Positions 33,250-44,961 are shown, counted from the first letter of the stretch. The stretch: 64,000 nucleotides of DNA from Cryptomeria japonica (GCF_030272615.1 NC_081410.1:191349619-191413618); one strand, 5' to 3'. Notes: generated by a model from the sequence alone, not told the origin. Translations and numbers: made by a program.

Positions 33250-33463
33250 TAGCGCCTTCATCACCCAGATTAGCGCCTTTGTCATGTGTTCTAGTACCTT
33301 TGTAAGTTGTTTTTCTGCTTAAGAGTTAGTGCTTTTGTTCAATATTCTAGCACTTTTACTCTACTTTAGCACTTTTGCAACTTGTTTTAGTGTGTTTGTG
33401 TTATTATAGAGCTTATTTTCTTTGACTGGCATTTTTCTTTTCATTCTTAGTTTAATGCTTTTG
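33250..33463 (+). repeat. motif cluster TAGCGCCTTTG in element E leader
   Basis: Eight variants at 33250 (TAGCGCCTTC), 33271 (TAGCGCCTTTG), 33292 (TAGTACCTTTG), 33327 (TAGTGCTTTTG), 33348 (TAGCACTTTTA), 33367 (TAGCACTTTTG), 33388 (TAGTGTGTTTG) and 33453 (TAATGCTTTTG). Six of the seven spacings are 19-35 bp, mostly 21. The CG core decays to TG or CA in the variants. It begins about 77 bp after the PBS. Confidence 0.85.
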
Positions 33464-33636
33464 TAATAGACAGAGAGCTAATTTTGTAACCTCAAAGAAA
33501 TTTTTAGGCTTGTGAGCCCACCATATTAGACTAATATTTCATGGGTTTTGCAGGTGCTAACATTATGCAGGTTCTAAAGGAGTTAGATTAGAATTATTGC
33601 TTTATTTTTTTAAGTTTTTCTTTCACAAAGGGACAA

Positions 33637-34190
33637 AAAGAGTTCACTTTATTTTCTTGCAAAGGTAAAAAGAACATCACACTTCATTTTTTTTGCAAGG
33701 ATATCAAAATAACCTCATCTTGTATTTTGGTTCTTTAAAAAAAACCTCACTTTCTTTTTTTTGCAAAAGTTTAAAAAGAACCACAAAGCAAACCTCTTTT
33801 TTTGGCAAAATTCACACTTTTTGGTGAACTTTAAAAGGAACAAACAAATTTTCTTTTTTCTTGCAAAGTTAAAAAGAACCTCATTTTACTTTGGTGCAAA
33901 CTAAAAAGAACTTCATTGTCTTTTGGTGCAAGTAAATAAAGAATCTCATCTTTCCTTTTTGTTACAAAGGGGTTAAAAAGAACATTTCACATCTCATTGG
34001 CAAGGTAAAAAGAACAAATCACATTGTTTTTTTTTCGACACAATTTATTTTGTTGACCAAGTTTTTCTTTTTAAAGTTTTCCAAAGTTCAAACATTGCAA
34101 TTATTGGATAAAAAGAACACCACGTTTGTTGGACCAACATCTCCAAGTAGCAAAATAGATCACTTTACAATGATGGGATAAAAATAACAA
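33637..34190 (+). repeat. degenerate tandem repeat with AAAAAGAACCTCAT core
   Basis: About thirteen copies of a unit like TTTTGCAAAGGT..AAAAAGAACCTCA with spacing 30-60 bp (for example at 33666, 33772, 33871, 33903, 33976, 34006 and 34097). Unit length varies; the region is T- and A-rich on alternating strands. Confidence 0.75.
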
Positions 34191-34236
34191 CTTGTACATT
34201 GTAATTCAAAACTGATAGGTATATGCTCTCCCCTTA

Positions 34237-34410
34237 ACTAGGTGATCAAAAAGCCAAACTCACTCTTTTTTCTTTCTTTTACTCTATTGCAATAAGGATA
34301 ACTCCTTTAGCAAGCCTGCTCTCTTGAGAAGCCCATAAGGTTGGTGAGAGGGGAACGACCTAAGTGGGGAATGGCTAACGCCAACTATTCCAACCCATTA
34401 TAATTAAATG
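34237..34410 (+). other. leader block shared with element C
   Basis: Starts AGGTGATCAAAAAGCCAAAC and ends GGGGAACGACCTAAGTGGGG, then AATGGCTAACGCCAACTATT and CCAACCCATTATAA. It matches the minus strand of 26392-26564. In this copy GGAATGGC TAAC GCCAACTATTCC can form a small hairpin. Confidence 0.75.
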
Positions 34411-36164
34411 TGGTCGGTGATGAAAATCACATCCAATAGTAGTTTTGAGTTGATAGCCTTCTCCCAGTATCCTTGAGATACATAAATCCTTTGTTCTAAA
34501 GGTTGGGAAGCTCCTAATGGAGTTTATATTTGATACACCTAACATAACCCTTTCTGCTAACCTTAAGTATTGAAGACAAACTGAGTCAATTAGCCAAACA
34601 TTGGTAATATCATAGTGCAAGGATGGGGAAGAATCCGCCCCCAAGACACTCACCATATATCTCCCAAGAAAATGATCCAATTGAGGAGCAATTCTCTTTG
34701 ATTCAAATTTTGGACAAAAGAAAAAAAAATGAGCACACTTTAGGGTGTGATAGGGTTGTCTGAGCTGATGGAGTATCAAGTGTGGTCTATTGATATTAGG
34801 AATGACCTTTTGACAATAGAAGAGTTTGATTGATTTGTCTTTCATTTTTTCAAGAACCTGTGAAAATAAAAGGGGATTTGAAAATATCCTTGAGTAGATT
34901 TGAAAAAATCCTAGACATACACATTTCATAGACGGTTATCAAGAGAAAATAAGTGTTTATATGTGCTTGTGTGCTTGACGTGTCTTCTTATCAAAGAATC
35001 AAACATTTGAAACAAGTTTCACACCAACAACAATCTAAACAATAATTCAAACATTTTTTAAAAAGCCATCACTTCTTTGTATCTGGAAATCTCTCAAATA
35101 CGCCAAGAAATCAATTTATCAAAAAATCAAGAAGAAGCAAAGTGAAAAGAAAATCCAAAAGCAAAGAAGCTTATTATAGAAGAATCGTAAAATTTTGCTA
35201 AAACATCGCACCTTCCTCCATCAGTATCACGATTTTGATCACGGTTTTACCTATGATTTTGAACTAGAACCCCTTACATCACAAGTTTTCTTTCAAAAGA
35301 GGGCTTTATCGTATCATCATAATCACGGTCAACATATTCCTCCATGATACATTCCACAACCCGCAATCACCTATTAGACATAATCTTCCATCTTCTCAAA
35401 TTATTTTTTCAAAATAAAAAATCATAATCCTAATCTTCTTCCACATTTCCTTAAATCAATTCTTAATCATTACCTATTCCACATTTTATTAAGTCATTCA
35501 CTTCATATCTTTCCAAAAATCAAACATCATAATTATTTCCTATTTCACATTTTCTTAAAGAATTTCTCAAATCATTCCAAAATATCATGATCATTTCTTC
35601 CATCTTTCTCAATCCAAAAATCAAAACATCATTCACTCCAAAATCCTTCCAAATATCAAAACATCATAAGCCTATTCTAAAGTCATCCTCATCACTTCAA
35701 AATCATTTCCACATTACTCATTAGAAACCTCCATCTTCCATATTTCATTTTCTTCAAATTCACACATAAAAAATCCATTTCACTCTCAACACACTAAGGT
35801 TTTTTCCTTAGTTCTTTTAGGATATTGCTAATCACATCAACAAAAATACTCTTTAGTGTGTCTCTACATCTAGGATCAATCATCCTAAGGGGCATTACTA
35901 AGCATCTAGATAGGTTAAAACTAGTTCACGAGTGCATCCTCTCATATCTAGGTGGCTTATGCTTTTAAAAGCCTTGTCACACCTCATCTCATAATTGTTG
36001 AAAACTAAGAAAAGAAATATTTAAAAGGACTTTGTTAAGATCCAAACCTAATTAAAGAGATCACTCATCTATAAAAATTTCATCATCAAATCTTGGAAAT
36101 AATAAGATGAGGATCAACCACCCACTTTTCACCCACCTCAATTCCACGAATACAAACTTAAAAC
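34411..36164 (+). other. rest of element E leader
   Basis: No protein domain in the sense strand. It contains an A/C-rich stretch (35380-35800) with many TCATAAT/CCATTTTC-like repeats typical of long gypsy leaders. An antisense open frame of 184 codons lies at 34375-34929 but has no recognisable motif. Confidence 0.5.
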
Positions 36165-37993
36165 ATGGCTAGGACTAGGTCTCAAAGTCAAAGACAACCG
36201 CAAAATAAAATATGGGAAGAGGAAGATGAGACCTAGACACTCCTACACAAGCACAAATAGAAGAAGCCACTAGTAATCCCAGATTTAATAGACTCTTTGA
36301 GGAAATTCTCAAGGGTAATGCTAATGCCCATTTCCTAAGACTTTCTCAAGAAGGAGATAAACTCTCACCAGACTTTGATGTATCACAACTTAGGGATGCA
36401 CAAGAACAAGCCTAACATAGCCATCAAAAATAAATAAATCGAGACAGCAGGAGGGAAAGAAATACCCACAACTATGATGATAACTATCAACAAGGGAATG
36501 GCCTGCCTCCTCTCACAAAAATGGATATGTTGAGACAACAGATACAAGACCTCACCAAACAAGTCAATTTAGGAAGGTCACAAAATCAATATGCTCTCAA
36601 ATATATCTTTTCCTATCCATTTGATAGGAACATGATCATGCCTCCTTTCCCACGCAATTTCAAAACACCAAAACTTGACAAATACAAAGAAATTGGAGAT
36701 CCAAGGGATCATGTGAGATAATTTTAATCCACATGCTTAGAGGTGGAATATGATGAAACATATTTAATGTTCCTTTTCTCTCAAATTTTGGGTGGCTCGG
36801 CCATGCAATGGTTTTCAAGCTTGCCTGACAAAATACGAACATTTGAGGACCTAGTACAAAAATTTATCACTTGTCATTTGCATAATATAGAACGTGATAT
36901 CTCCATGGTTAAGAATGGAGAGTTATTCACAATATTCTTATAAATATGGTGACACATTTTTAGCATACAATCCTTCCCCATTCTAGAGGAACAATTAGTT
37001 GAAACTTTTATGTCGAAATTAAATAAAGAGATGGAATTCTACTTAGACATCAAATGTTTGAACACTTTCAAAGATGTGATAGCCCAGGGGCTTAAGATTG
37101 AAAAAACCCATATCAAAAAGGGACTTGTCAAATTATACAAAGAAAACAAGGAAGGTCCACGACTAGCCTACAACAATGACAAACACAAATTTTGGGCCAA
37201 GAAAAAAAACATTGTTAGCAATGGTGTGGTAGATGCAAGAACTGTCAAAATCACCCAACCCATAGTCAAAATTGCAGGACAAGAAGATAGTTGTAACAAC
37301 CCCAATACCAACCAAGGAAATCCCCAAAACAATCAAGGCAATCAAACTCCCAACACACAACAAGAGGCACCTAAAAATAGGTACCCTACCTACAAACCCA
37401 ATCGAACGCACACATCCTTGGGAGAACCTCTTGAAAAAAAATTATGGCAACTCATATGTTCTGATCTCATCACATTTCCTAAAACATCAAACTATGAACC
37501 ACAATTTAAGCCTTCATGGTGGAGAGATAATGAGTATTGTGAATTTCACAAGGGAAAAGGACACAAAGCAAACAACTGCCATCAATTAAAAGATATTGTT
37601 CAATATCTCGTTAATTGAGGTGATATAAAAGTGGATGGACATAATGCAAAGACTTCCAATACAAATCATACCATGTTCAAGAATCCACTCCCATCATATG
37701 AGAAAGGAGGTCCCTCCCATCAAGGTAAGAACCAAGATAACCCAACAAACTATACTTGCACATCATATACCTATTCCATCAACAACCTTTATTATGCCAA
37801 TGAAAAAGTTACAACCATTAAAATAAAAGGAAAATATCTCACATGCAACATTGTTACATGTCGTAGAAAGATCACTATACAAGGAGCACTATCAAGACTG
37901 GCATACATGCCCAAACAATATAGGACCTGTGGTGAAGAATGTGGTTTGTCAAGTCCTATACCTCCCTCTACCATACAATCTACTATTAGGTAG
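36165..37993 (+). pseudogene. gag: element E gag with zinc knuckle
   Basis: The start at 36165 (MARTRSQSQRQPQNKIW) is followed by a frame change near 36235. The main frame then runs to 37993 with stops at about 36719, 36941, 37616 and others. Retrotrans-gag features: MPPFPRNFKTPKLDKYKEIG, GDPRDHV, SQILGGSAMQWFSSLPDKI, FEDLVQKFITCHLHNIERDI. An Asn/Gln-rich linker precedes a CX2HX4HX4C zinc knuckle (YCEFHKGKGHKANNCHQL, nt 37538-37579) and KDIVQYLVN. Gag forms the particle and the knuckle binds RNA. The region after 37619 (GDIKVDGHNAK and on) is the gag-protease linker. Confidence 0.85.
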
Positions 37994-38073
37994 ACCATGG
38001 ATTTATACCATGCAATAAATACTATCCAACTACCATCAATGCATCAAGTTTTCACATAAAGGAGTAGAGATTA
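37940..38073 (+). pseudogene. element E protease C-terminal remnant
   Basis: In a shifted frame the sequence reads LYLPLPYNLLLGRPWIYTMQ, the C-terminal hallmark of gypsy protease, then YHQCIKF and a GVEITI-like piece. The active-site half is missing: gag-linker sequence (MPKQYRTC) joins almost directly to it, so about 250 residues appear deleted before the insertion of F. Confidence 0.65.
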
Positions 38074-38078
38074 CCATC
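38074..38078. repeat. target-site duplication of element F (CCATC), left
   Basis: CCATC also occurs at 44957-44961 after the right LTR. Confidence 0.8.
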
Positions 38079-39291
38079 TATAAAGTGGAAAATTGGATCC
38101 TAGTGACTCCCCACCTAGGAGAGAGAAAGGAAGCCACTAGGATGATTTTCACTTGGGAGAAACTTTACATTCAAAAGAGGGGCTTAAATCCACTAGATCC
38201 AAATCCGAGGGGAACAAGGATGTGAATTTTGAGTGGATTGCAAGTGGTTGAAGTGTGATTTATCCTCTTTTGTAAATGAGAACGTTGAATTGTTGACTAT
38301 GTAGAAACGAGAGATGAAATGAGTGAAATGAGGTGCTACTAGTTTGGGAGCATGTTGTAACTTTGGATCTTAGCTAATTAAACTGATGCAGATGTGCCTT
38401 GCAAATTTGGAGAAAAATTGTCGGGATCATGGCGGGAATGTACATAGATTGCCACAAAATCCATAAAATGAAAAGGGTTCTTTTGTCTCTACAAATGAAG
38501 CCCAAACCTGCAATTATAGTTGTGCACCTGCAACCTACACATAGAAAAGAGAAGAAAGGGAGTTTGTGAATAGTTTTTTCCTCAATCAAACCTCGGTTGA
38601 GGAATCAACCTAGAAAGAAAGTAATTGCAAATGCTTGAATGTAAAAAATGGAGATGTATACCTTGTAGATCTGCAACTTGTTGATGATGATTGCTTTGCT
38701 TCTTGAATGTAACCATAAATGTTGTATGAAATGGCATGTAACATGACAAAACCCTAACACACACACACACACATTCTTGCAAATGAATGTTGTAATGTTA
38801 CTCCAATGGATGAATGAAGAAGACTTGAATGGTTGAATGCTTGATGATGACCTTGAAATCTTGTATCTTCTCCTTATGCTCTCTATCTATCATTTTTATT
38901 TTCTTCCATCATCTGTCATCCATGAATGAGGGTATTGAATTCCCTTTTATACATGCCTCAAGGTTTAATTTTCAACCACCCCAACAAAGAGGAATAACAA
39001 ACCCCAAAGACAAGAAATGCATAGGAGATCGAGCAGCCCGCACATATAAACACCCTAAGAGGTGGGGACAGGGGCACCATGCTCCTATCCTAATGGGATA
39101 GGGGCACCACACCACTGTCCTGCCCTATTTTGGGGCTTGGATAGGGTCTAGAGAAGATATAGGATATGAAGGAGGAAGAGAAGGGTTGGAAATGCAAAAA
39201 TAGGTCCTGATTAAGGAAGGAGATGTCTTCGCCAAGGTGAGGACCCCAAATGTGGTTAAAATTGCAGGGGTCACAATTTTATGACACTACA
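38079..39291 (-). repeat. element F 3' LTR
   Basis: About 1.2 kb; begins TATAAAGTGG on the plus strand (mutated from TGTAAAGTGG) and ends TGACACTACA. A (CA)n microsatellite lies at about 38757-38772, longer than in the other LTR. Scattered substitutions and small indels separate the two LTRs. Confidence 0.9.
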
Positions 39292-39309
39292 TTTAGCCCC
39301 CACTTTTTT
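39292..39309 (-). other. element F polypurine tract
   Basis: Minus-strand AAAAAAGTGGGGGCTAAA lies directly next to the LTR start TGTAGTGTCATAA. Confidence 0.8.
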
Positions 39310-41729
39310 CAGGAGCATGGCTTATGCCAACACTACTATTAAAGTAGAAGAAAAGAGAGATGAAGATGAGATATGCGGAGCAAAAACCACAAGGAGTATA
39401 AGACATAACTAATCTTGAGGAGAAAAAAGCCCCCAATCTTAGGGTCTTAACTCATGCCAACATATGCAAGAACACACAAAGCAAAAAGGCACAAGACACA
39501 CAAGACAAAGACAAAGCGCAAAAATACACACAACAAGAGCAAGACACAAGACGACAAACTAACTAGCTGAAGAGATCTCAAACTCAGATGTCTCAACAAC
39601 TAATCAAGACACAAAGACCAATGCCATCACATAAACATGAGCGATCACATAAAAGAGAAAAGTTGACATCATCCATGAGCTATCAATAGTATTACTATGA
39701 GTTTGTGAGAGGAAGGAGAGAGAGAACATGAATACACACTTTGGTTATCCATGAGAAGAAAAGCAAAGAAGAAAGAAACCATGGACATCTCACCCCTAAA
39801 AATAGGTGATCCATGGAGAGAAGGACATGGAAAATCTCGCCCCTAGAGCTTGCCTAGTCAATCCATGTAAAGAGAGAGAGTGCGAATACCGTTAGTTTCA
39901 CTCAACCTCATGTGTGTGTGTGAAATTGAGGTTAGAAGTGCCTCATAGGAGTCTATGCTCGAGTACGCTACAACCTGTATAGAATGTATAGTACAAGTGT
40001 CAAGAAAGGTGTGATATCTTTCTCTAAGAGACCGTGCTTTGGTTCTGAGAATAATCACCCTACATAAGAGAAAAGTGGCATCATCTTGCTCTAAGAGACT
40101 ATGCTCGAGTTCTGAGAATGACCCATTGTACAAGAGAAAAGTGATGACATCCTGCTCTAAGAGGTTTCCCTCTGGTTCCAAGAATGTCTCATTGTACAAG
40201 ACAAGAAGAAGTGAAGAAATCTCACTCTAAGAAACCGTGCTCTAGTTCCAAGAATGACCCACTGTACAAAAAGTGATGACATCTTGCTCGAAGAGGTTTC
40301 CCTCTGGTTCCAAGAATATCCCATTGTGCCATGCATTAGAGAAGTATAGTACAAAGGAGCAGTGTGGGTTCCCCCCCTTAATATGTCAACATAGATTGAT
40401 GTTGATATCTTAAGGAAAGTAGAACAAGGATACCTACCTTCACCACAAAGAAGATATCCGCTATGCAACGATGTCATAAATCCAAGCAAGAGAGGGGAAT
40501 ACTCTTCAAGCAAGGATAAGATAATTGAAAAGAGATATCTTATGGTAAGTGTAAAGGAGATCCTTGGAGGAGAAGAGATCTTTTTTCAAAACTACATCTA
40601 CCCCCAAGAGGTGTTGTCTTAGACAAACATAACATCTTCTAGAACAAGAAAAGGAAAGAACAAGAAGGCAATCATGCCTCCTATTTCTAGGTGAAAAGGG
40701 ATTCTTGATGAGGGATGAATCACATTTATCTCCCAGAGGAATGGTTGGATTTATCATATATGTACATTACTAGGTGTAAAAGATTCATAGTCAAGGATTA
40801 ACACTTCTTGTATAAGAGAGAATCCTTAAGTCAATAACCAACAATTCTGCACAAGGAATGACATCAAGTAATAGAACTCACACCATCCACTTAATAGGGA
40901 AAAGTGGATCCCTAGAGAAAGAGAGAGAAGGATCATTTCCCCCCAAGATAAGGGACAATTAAAAGATCTTACACAATCTACTAGAGAGAGATTAAACATA
41001 AGCAAATGTGCAATGAACTTACATGAACATATGAAAGGAAAGACATTAGTAAATATAAAATAAATGTCTCAAGAAATGGTAATATTTGAAAGGAAGAGAG
41101 AAAAAGAATCACATATTCCCCAAAGGGGATTAATCATAAAATCATACCATTGTAAGAAATGATAATCACATATGAAAAATATAGCCCCTAAAAGAAATAA
41201 TGATAATAAAGAAAAGGGAAGGGAGAGAAAAATCCTTGCCCCCCAAGTGAGGAGAACAAGGAGAAACATTACACATTTTCTGAAGGCGATTAGTTTTAAG
41301 TGATATGTCATCCTATTGGAACAAATCCTTTCAAGGAAGGGATACATACTTCTCAAGAGATCATTCTCTGCTAAGGGAATATCATACTTGCGAATAATCA
41401 AAACCATAGAAGAGGTAAGATTTCCAAGATAATGAAGGAAGGAGAATAAGTGTAGTACTCATTAAATATGCTCCTCTCCAAGAAAAGAGGAAAACCAAAG
41501 AACAATGATATACTCGCATAAGAATAACCCTATGCAAGAAAGGAGATCTAATAATGAGTAAGACACAAAGATAGAGATAGATGCATAGAAATAAGAAGGG
41601 AAATATACTTCATGTTGCTATCGCAAAGTATGTTAAAGTAAAATACTACCACCACTAATGATAGAGAGCCCCCATTAAATATGATAATTATGCCATAAGG
41701 TGAAGAGCAACATGAAGGGCAAAGAAGTG
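39310..41729 (-). other. element F 3' non-coding region
   Basis: About 2.4 kb of purine-rich (plus strand) sequence without a recognisable protein, including a 66-bp tandem repeat (40018-40336). Minus-strand open frames 39858-40199 and 40157-40513 run through the repeat and look like by-products of it. Confidence 0.6.
40018..40336. repeat. five-copy ~66-bp tandem repeat
   Basis: Units start at CTCTAAGAG-type strings at 40022, 40089, 40155, 40225 and 40287 (spacing 67, 66, 70, 62). Each includes GGTTCCAAGAATG, then CCATTGTACAAGA and AAAAGTGATGACAT. Units 3 and 5 share GAGGTTTCCCTCTGG and units 1 and 4 share ACCGTGCT, so higher-order duplication is likely. Confidence 0.85.
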
Positions 41730-43079
41730 CTAAGGCACGATGTTCTTACCAAGAAATATAGCTAGATCCTTTGTTAGACAAAAGTGTGCAAGATCATATT
41801 GTAGTTGAACAAATTTCTTAAATGCATAACATTTTCCAATAGAATGTGAACATAAATCATGAAAAATGCAATATTCAATATCTTTCACTTTCTTAAGATT
41901 TTTGTTTTTATTTTGAGGAGGAAAGGAAATGTTCTTGTCATATTTCAACCTCCAATAGATTCATGTATCTAATCTATCAGGATGGTAAATATCATCTTCC
42001 CACGAAGAAGAAGGTTTAGAAGAAGGAGTTTCATTATCCACAATTCTAATTTTGCTACTTTCTATGCCATCTTGAATAGATTTTTGAAAATTAGGGCAAT
42101 CATAAGCATTATGGTCATGGGTTTGATGTAATGAACAAAAAGGATACTTTGAAGAAGAGGAATTCTTGTGGGCTCTCTTTATTTGTTGTTTATGAAGGTA
42201 ATATTTAAAGTTTTTAAGCCTAAGGAATTCATCCATAGAAAGAGGGATACCACTTCCTAGGCCTCTTGTAGTAGTTTGCATAGGAGGGTTTATAGGGACA
42301 TGAATTCCATGCTCAAATATCCCAATTCCTTGTCCTTTTAAACCTTGTTTTGTAATTATATGAAAGCCACGACTATAATAATGTTGCAATTGACTAGTTG
42401 GAGGAACAAGATCATGAATTTCTTTGAATTCTGATGTGTAAGGAGGTAGAAAAGAATTTTTAGATGGAGTATCATGTGGAATGAGAATCTCTTTTCCTTT
42501 ATCAAGATTATCCTTTTTGGAAGATTGGAGAAGAACATCCTCATCATCTAATAGCTCATTTTTAGTGATTTCTATGCAAGGAGAAAGGTCATGGATAAAA
42601 TGCATGACATCATCCTCTCTACATAGAATTTGATGTTGAACATAGGTCTTAGGAGAATAAGGAGGATCTAAAGATGTAAGAATGTTGATGTTGTCATATT
42701 GCCACCCTTGCTCAAGGGTATGTGTAGAAGAAGAAGATGGATCCACATTACTTTCCAATGCTTTCTCTCTTGTAGAAAGATCATTGGGTAAAGAATTAGA
42801 TCTCATTTCTTTCCCACAAGATACCCCAGGAGAGGTACAAGGGTTAGGATCTTTAAGTTTAAGATCTAGAAAATCTTTAAGGTGATTAATGTAGGAAATG
42901 CATTTTGTTAATAACATCACCATAATGCAACATAAATGATACGTGAAAGCTTTGAGATCTAATTGAAAAGAAAATAATTTGGAAATCCTAACAACACAAT
43001 ATGACCAAGTGCTATAAATAAAGAGAAGCACTAGGAAATGGAAGAAATCTCTTATCTGACACATGATAAATAAATGCAA
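41730..43079 (-). pseudogene. element F gag-like protein with G-patch-like motif and two zinc knuckles
   Basis: One minus-strand frame of about 449 codons, broken once by a TGA at 41961-41963. The N-terminal 60 residues are hydrophobic and may not be translated; Ser/Asp-rich sequence follows. Near 42285-42370 is a G-patch-like stretch (ITKQGLKGQGIGIFEHGIHV, then RGLGSG), like that between protease and RT in some gypsy elements. Then come two CX2HX4HX4C knuckles: FCSLHQTHDHNAYDCPNF (42096-42138) and, beyond the stop, YCIFHDLCSHSIGKCYAF (41828-41870). No capsid domain is evident. The combination suggests an RNA-binding gag relic formed by internal deletion or fusion. Confidence 0.7.
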
Positions 43080-43758
43080 AAATTAATGTAATCACATGTG
43101 AAAGAGCAAGTAAATCCAATTTATTAATTGTCATTAAAAGTCTCTTAAGTATAATCTGAATTTGTTGGAAAAGTAGATGTAAAATTAGGACCTTTTGATG
43201 AAAATTAGTTTTAAGATTTGAATTTGTGTTTGACCTTAGAGAGTGTTAAAATTGATAAACTACGCTGATTTTCTGGATTCAAGCATAAAAATACAGTCAA
43301 TTCCGTCTCCTGGAATTTTAGGAAAAAAAAATGAGGACTATGGCGGGAATGCACATGGTCCAACCATCTTTTTTTTACATTTTCAAGGATGATAGAGATT
43401 ATGATTTTCATGCGGAATCCAAAAAAACTGTCGATTTGGAGATGTCTAGATCAGTCAAAATTGTAGTCAAAGGTCAAAAATAGAAGAATCTTAAAAATTA
43501 GGGTTTTATGATTGAACCACTTAATTTTCAGAATAAAGAGACAAATTTGAATTGCAATTTTGAAATAGAAGTTAGATCTAAAACAAGAAAGTAAAATTTC
43601 ACACCTCACAAGCTTAATTTTCTCAAAATGAAAAATTAGGGGTTTTATGCAATTAACCTCTAAAATTTGCAAATAGATCAAACTTGAGAATGAAAAATTC
43701 AAATTCAAATTGCAATTAAATAAATTTAATAATGAGAAATCAGAATTAATGTGTAAGA
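43080..43758 (-). other. element F leader
   Basis: AT-rich non-coding leader. The phrases AAAATTAGGGGTTTTATG and AAATTCAAATTGCAATT occur about twice each at 43480-43720, suggesting an old duplication of roughly 130 bp. No motif cluster like those of C, D or E was seen. Confidence 0.5.
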
Positions 43759-43775
43759 CGTTGGGTTCACCAAAA
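43759..43775 (-). other. element F primer-binding site
   Basis: Minus-strand TTTTGGTGAACCCAACG directly follows the LTR end CCACTTTACA. Same core as the PBS of element E. Confidence 0.75.
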
Positions 43776-44956
43776 TGTAAAGTGGAAAATTGGATCCTAG
43801 TGACTCCCCACCTAGGAGAGAGAAAGGAAGCCACTAGGATTATTTTCACTTGGGAGAAACTTTACATTCAAAAGAGGGGCTTGAATCCACTAGATCCAAA
43901 TCCAAGGAGAACAAGGATGTGAATTCTGAGTGGATTGCAAGTAGTTAAAGTGTTATTTACCCTCTTTTGTAAATGAGAAAGTTGACTTGTTGACTATGTA
44001 GAAAAGAGAGAGGAAATTAGTGAAATGAGGTGCTACCAGTTCAGGATTGCGCTGTAACTTCGGATATGAACTAGTTAAATTGATGTGGATTTTCCCTACA
44101 AATTTGGAGAAAAGTTGTCATGACCGTGGTGGGAAAGTAATGGTCTGCCACGAAATCCGTGAAATGAAAAGGGTTCTTTCGTCTTTGCAAATGAAGCTCA
44201 AACTTGCAATTACAACTACGCACCTGCAACCTACATATAGAAAATAGAAGAAAGGGGGTTGTGGATAGGGATTTTCCTCAGTCAAAACTCGGTTGAGGAA
44301 TCAATCTAGAAAGAAAGTAATTGCAAATGCTTGAATGTAAACAATGGAGATGTATACCTTGTGGATTTGCAACTTGTTGATGATTATTGCTTTGCTTCTT
44401 GAATGTAACCACAAATGTTGTATGAAATGGTATGTAACATGACAAAACCCTAACACACACACATGCTTACAAATGAATGTTGTAATGTTGCTCCAATGGA
44501 TGAATGAAGATGACTTCAATGGTTGAATGCTTGATGATGACCTTGAAATATTGTATCTTCTCTTTATGCTCTATATCTATCCTTTTTCTTTTCATCTGTC
44601 ATCCATTGTCCATGAATGAGGGTATTGAATTCTCTTTTATACATGCCTCAAGGATTAATTTTCAACCACTGAAGGCCAACAAAGAGGAATAACAAACCCT
44701 GAAGACAAGAAATGCATAGGAGATCGGGCAACCCGCACATTGGACCACCCTAAGACTTGGGGACAGGGTCGCCATGCCACTATCCTGCCCTATTTTGGGG
44801 CCCGGACAGGGTCTAGAGCATATATAGGACATGAAGGAGGAAGAGAAGGGTTGGAAATGCAAAAATAGGTCTTGGTTAAGGAAGGAGATGTCCTCACCAA
44901 GGTGAGGACCCCAAATGTGGTTAAAATTGCAACGGTCACAATTTTATGACACTAAA
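43776..44956 (-). repeat. element F 5' LTR
   Basis: Begins TGTAAAGTGG on the plus strand and ends TGACACTAAA; about 1.18 kb. Direct repeat of 38079-39291. Confidence 0.9.
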
Positions 44957-44961
44957 CCATC
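44957..44961. repeat. target-site duplication of element F (CCATC), right
   Basis: Matches 38074-38078. Confidence 0.8.

Larger units (their letters stand above)
38079..44956 (-). mobile_element. Element F: non-autonomous LTR retrotransposon nested in element E
   Basis: Two LTRs (38079-39291 and 43776-44956) match along their length. The orientation is minus: the purine tract AAAAAAGTGGGGGCTAAA at 39292-39309 borders the left LTR and a PBS at 43759-43775 borders the right one. TSD CCATC. Element E reads across the site on both sides. The only substantial ORF encodes a G-patch-like and two-zinc-knuckle protein; no protease, RT, RNase H or integrase is present. Confidence 0.88.

Noticed and set aside
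34375-34929. 184-codon minus-strand open frame in the leader of element E
   Set aside because: It is antisense to the leader, overlaps the conserved non-coding block, and has no recognisable motif; length alone does not support a gene.
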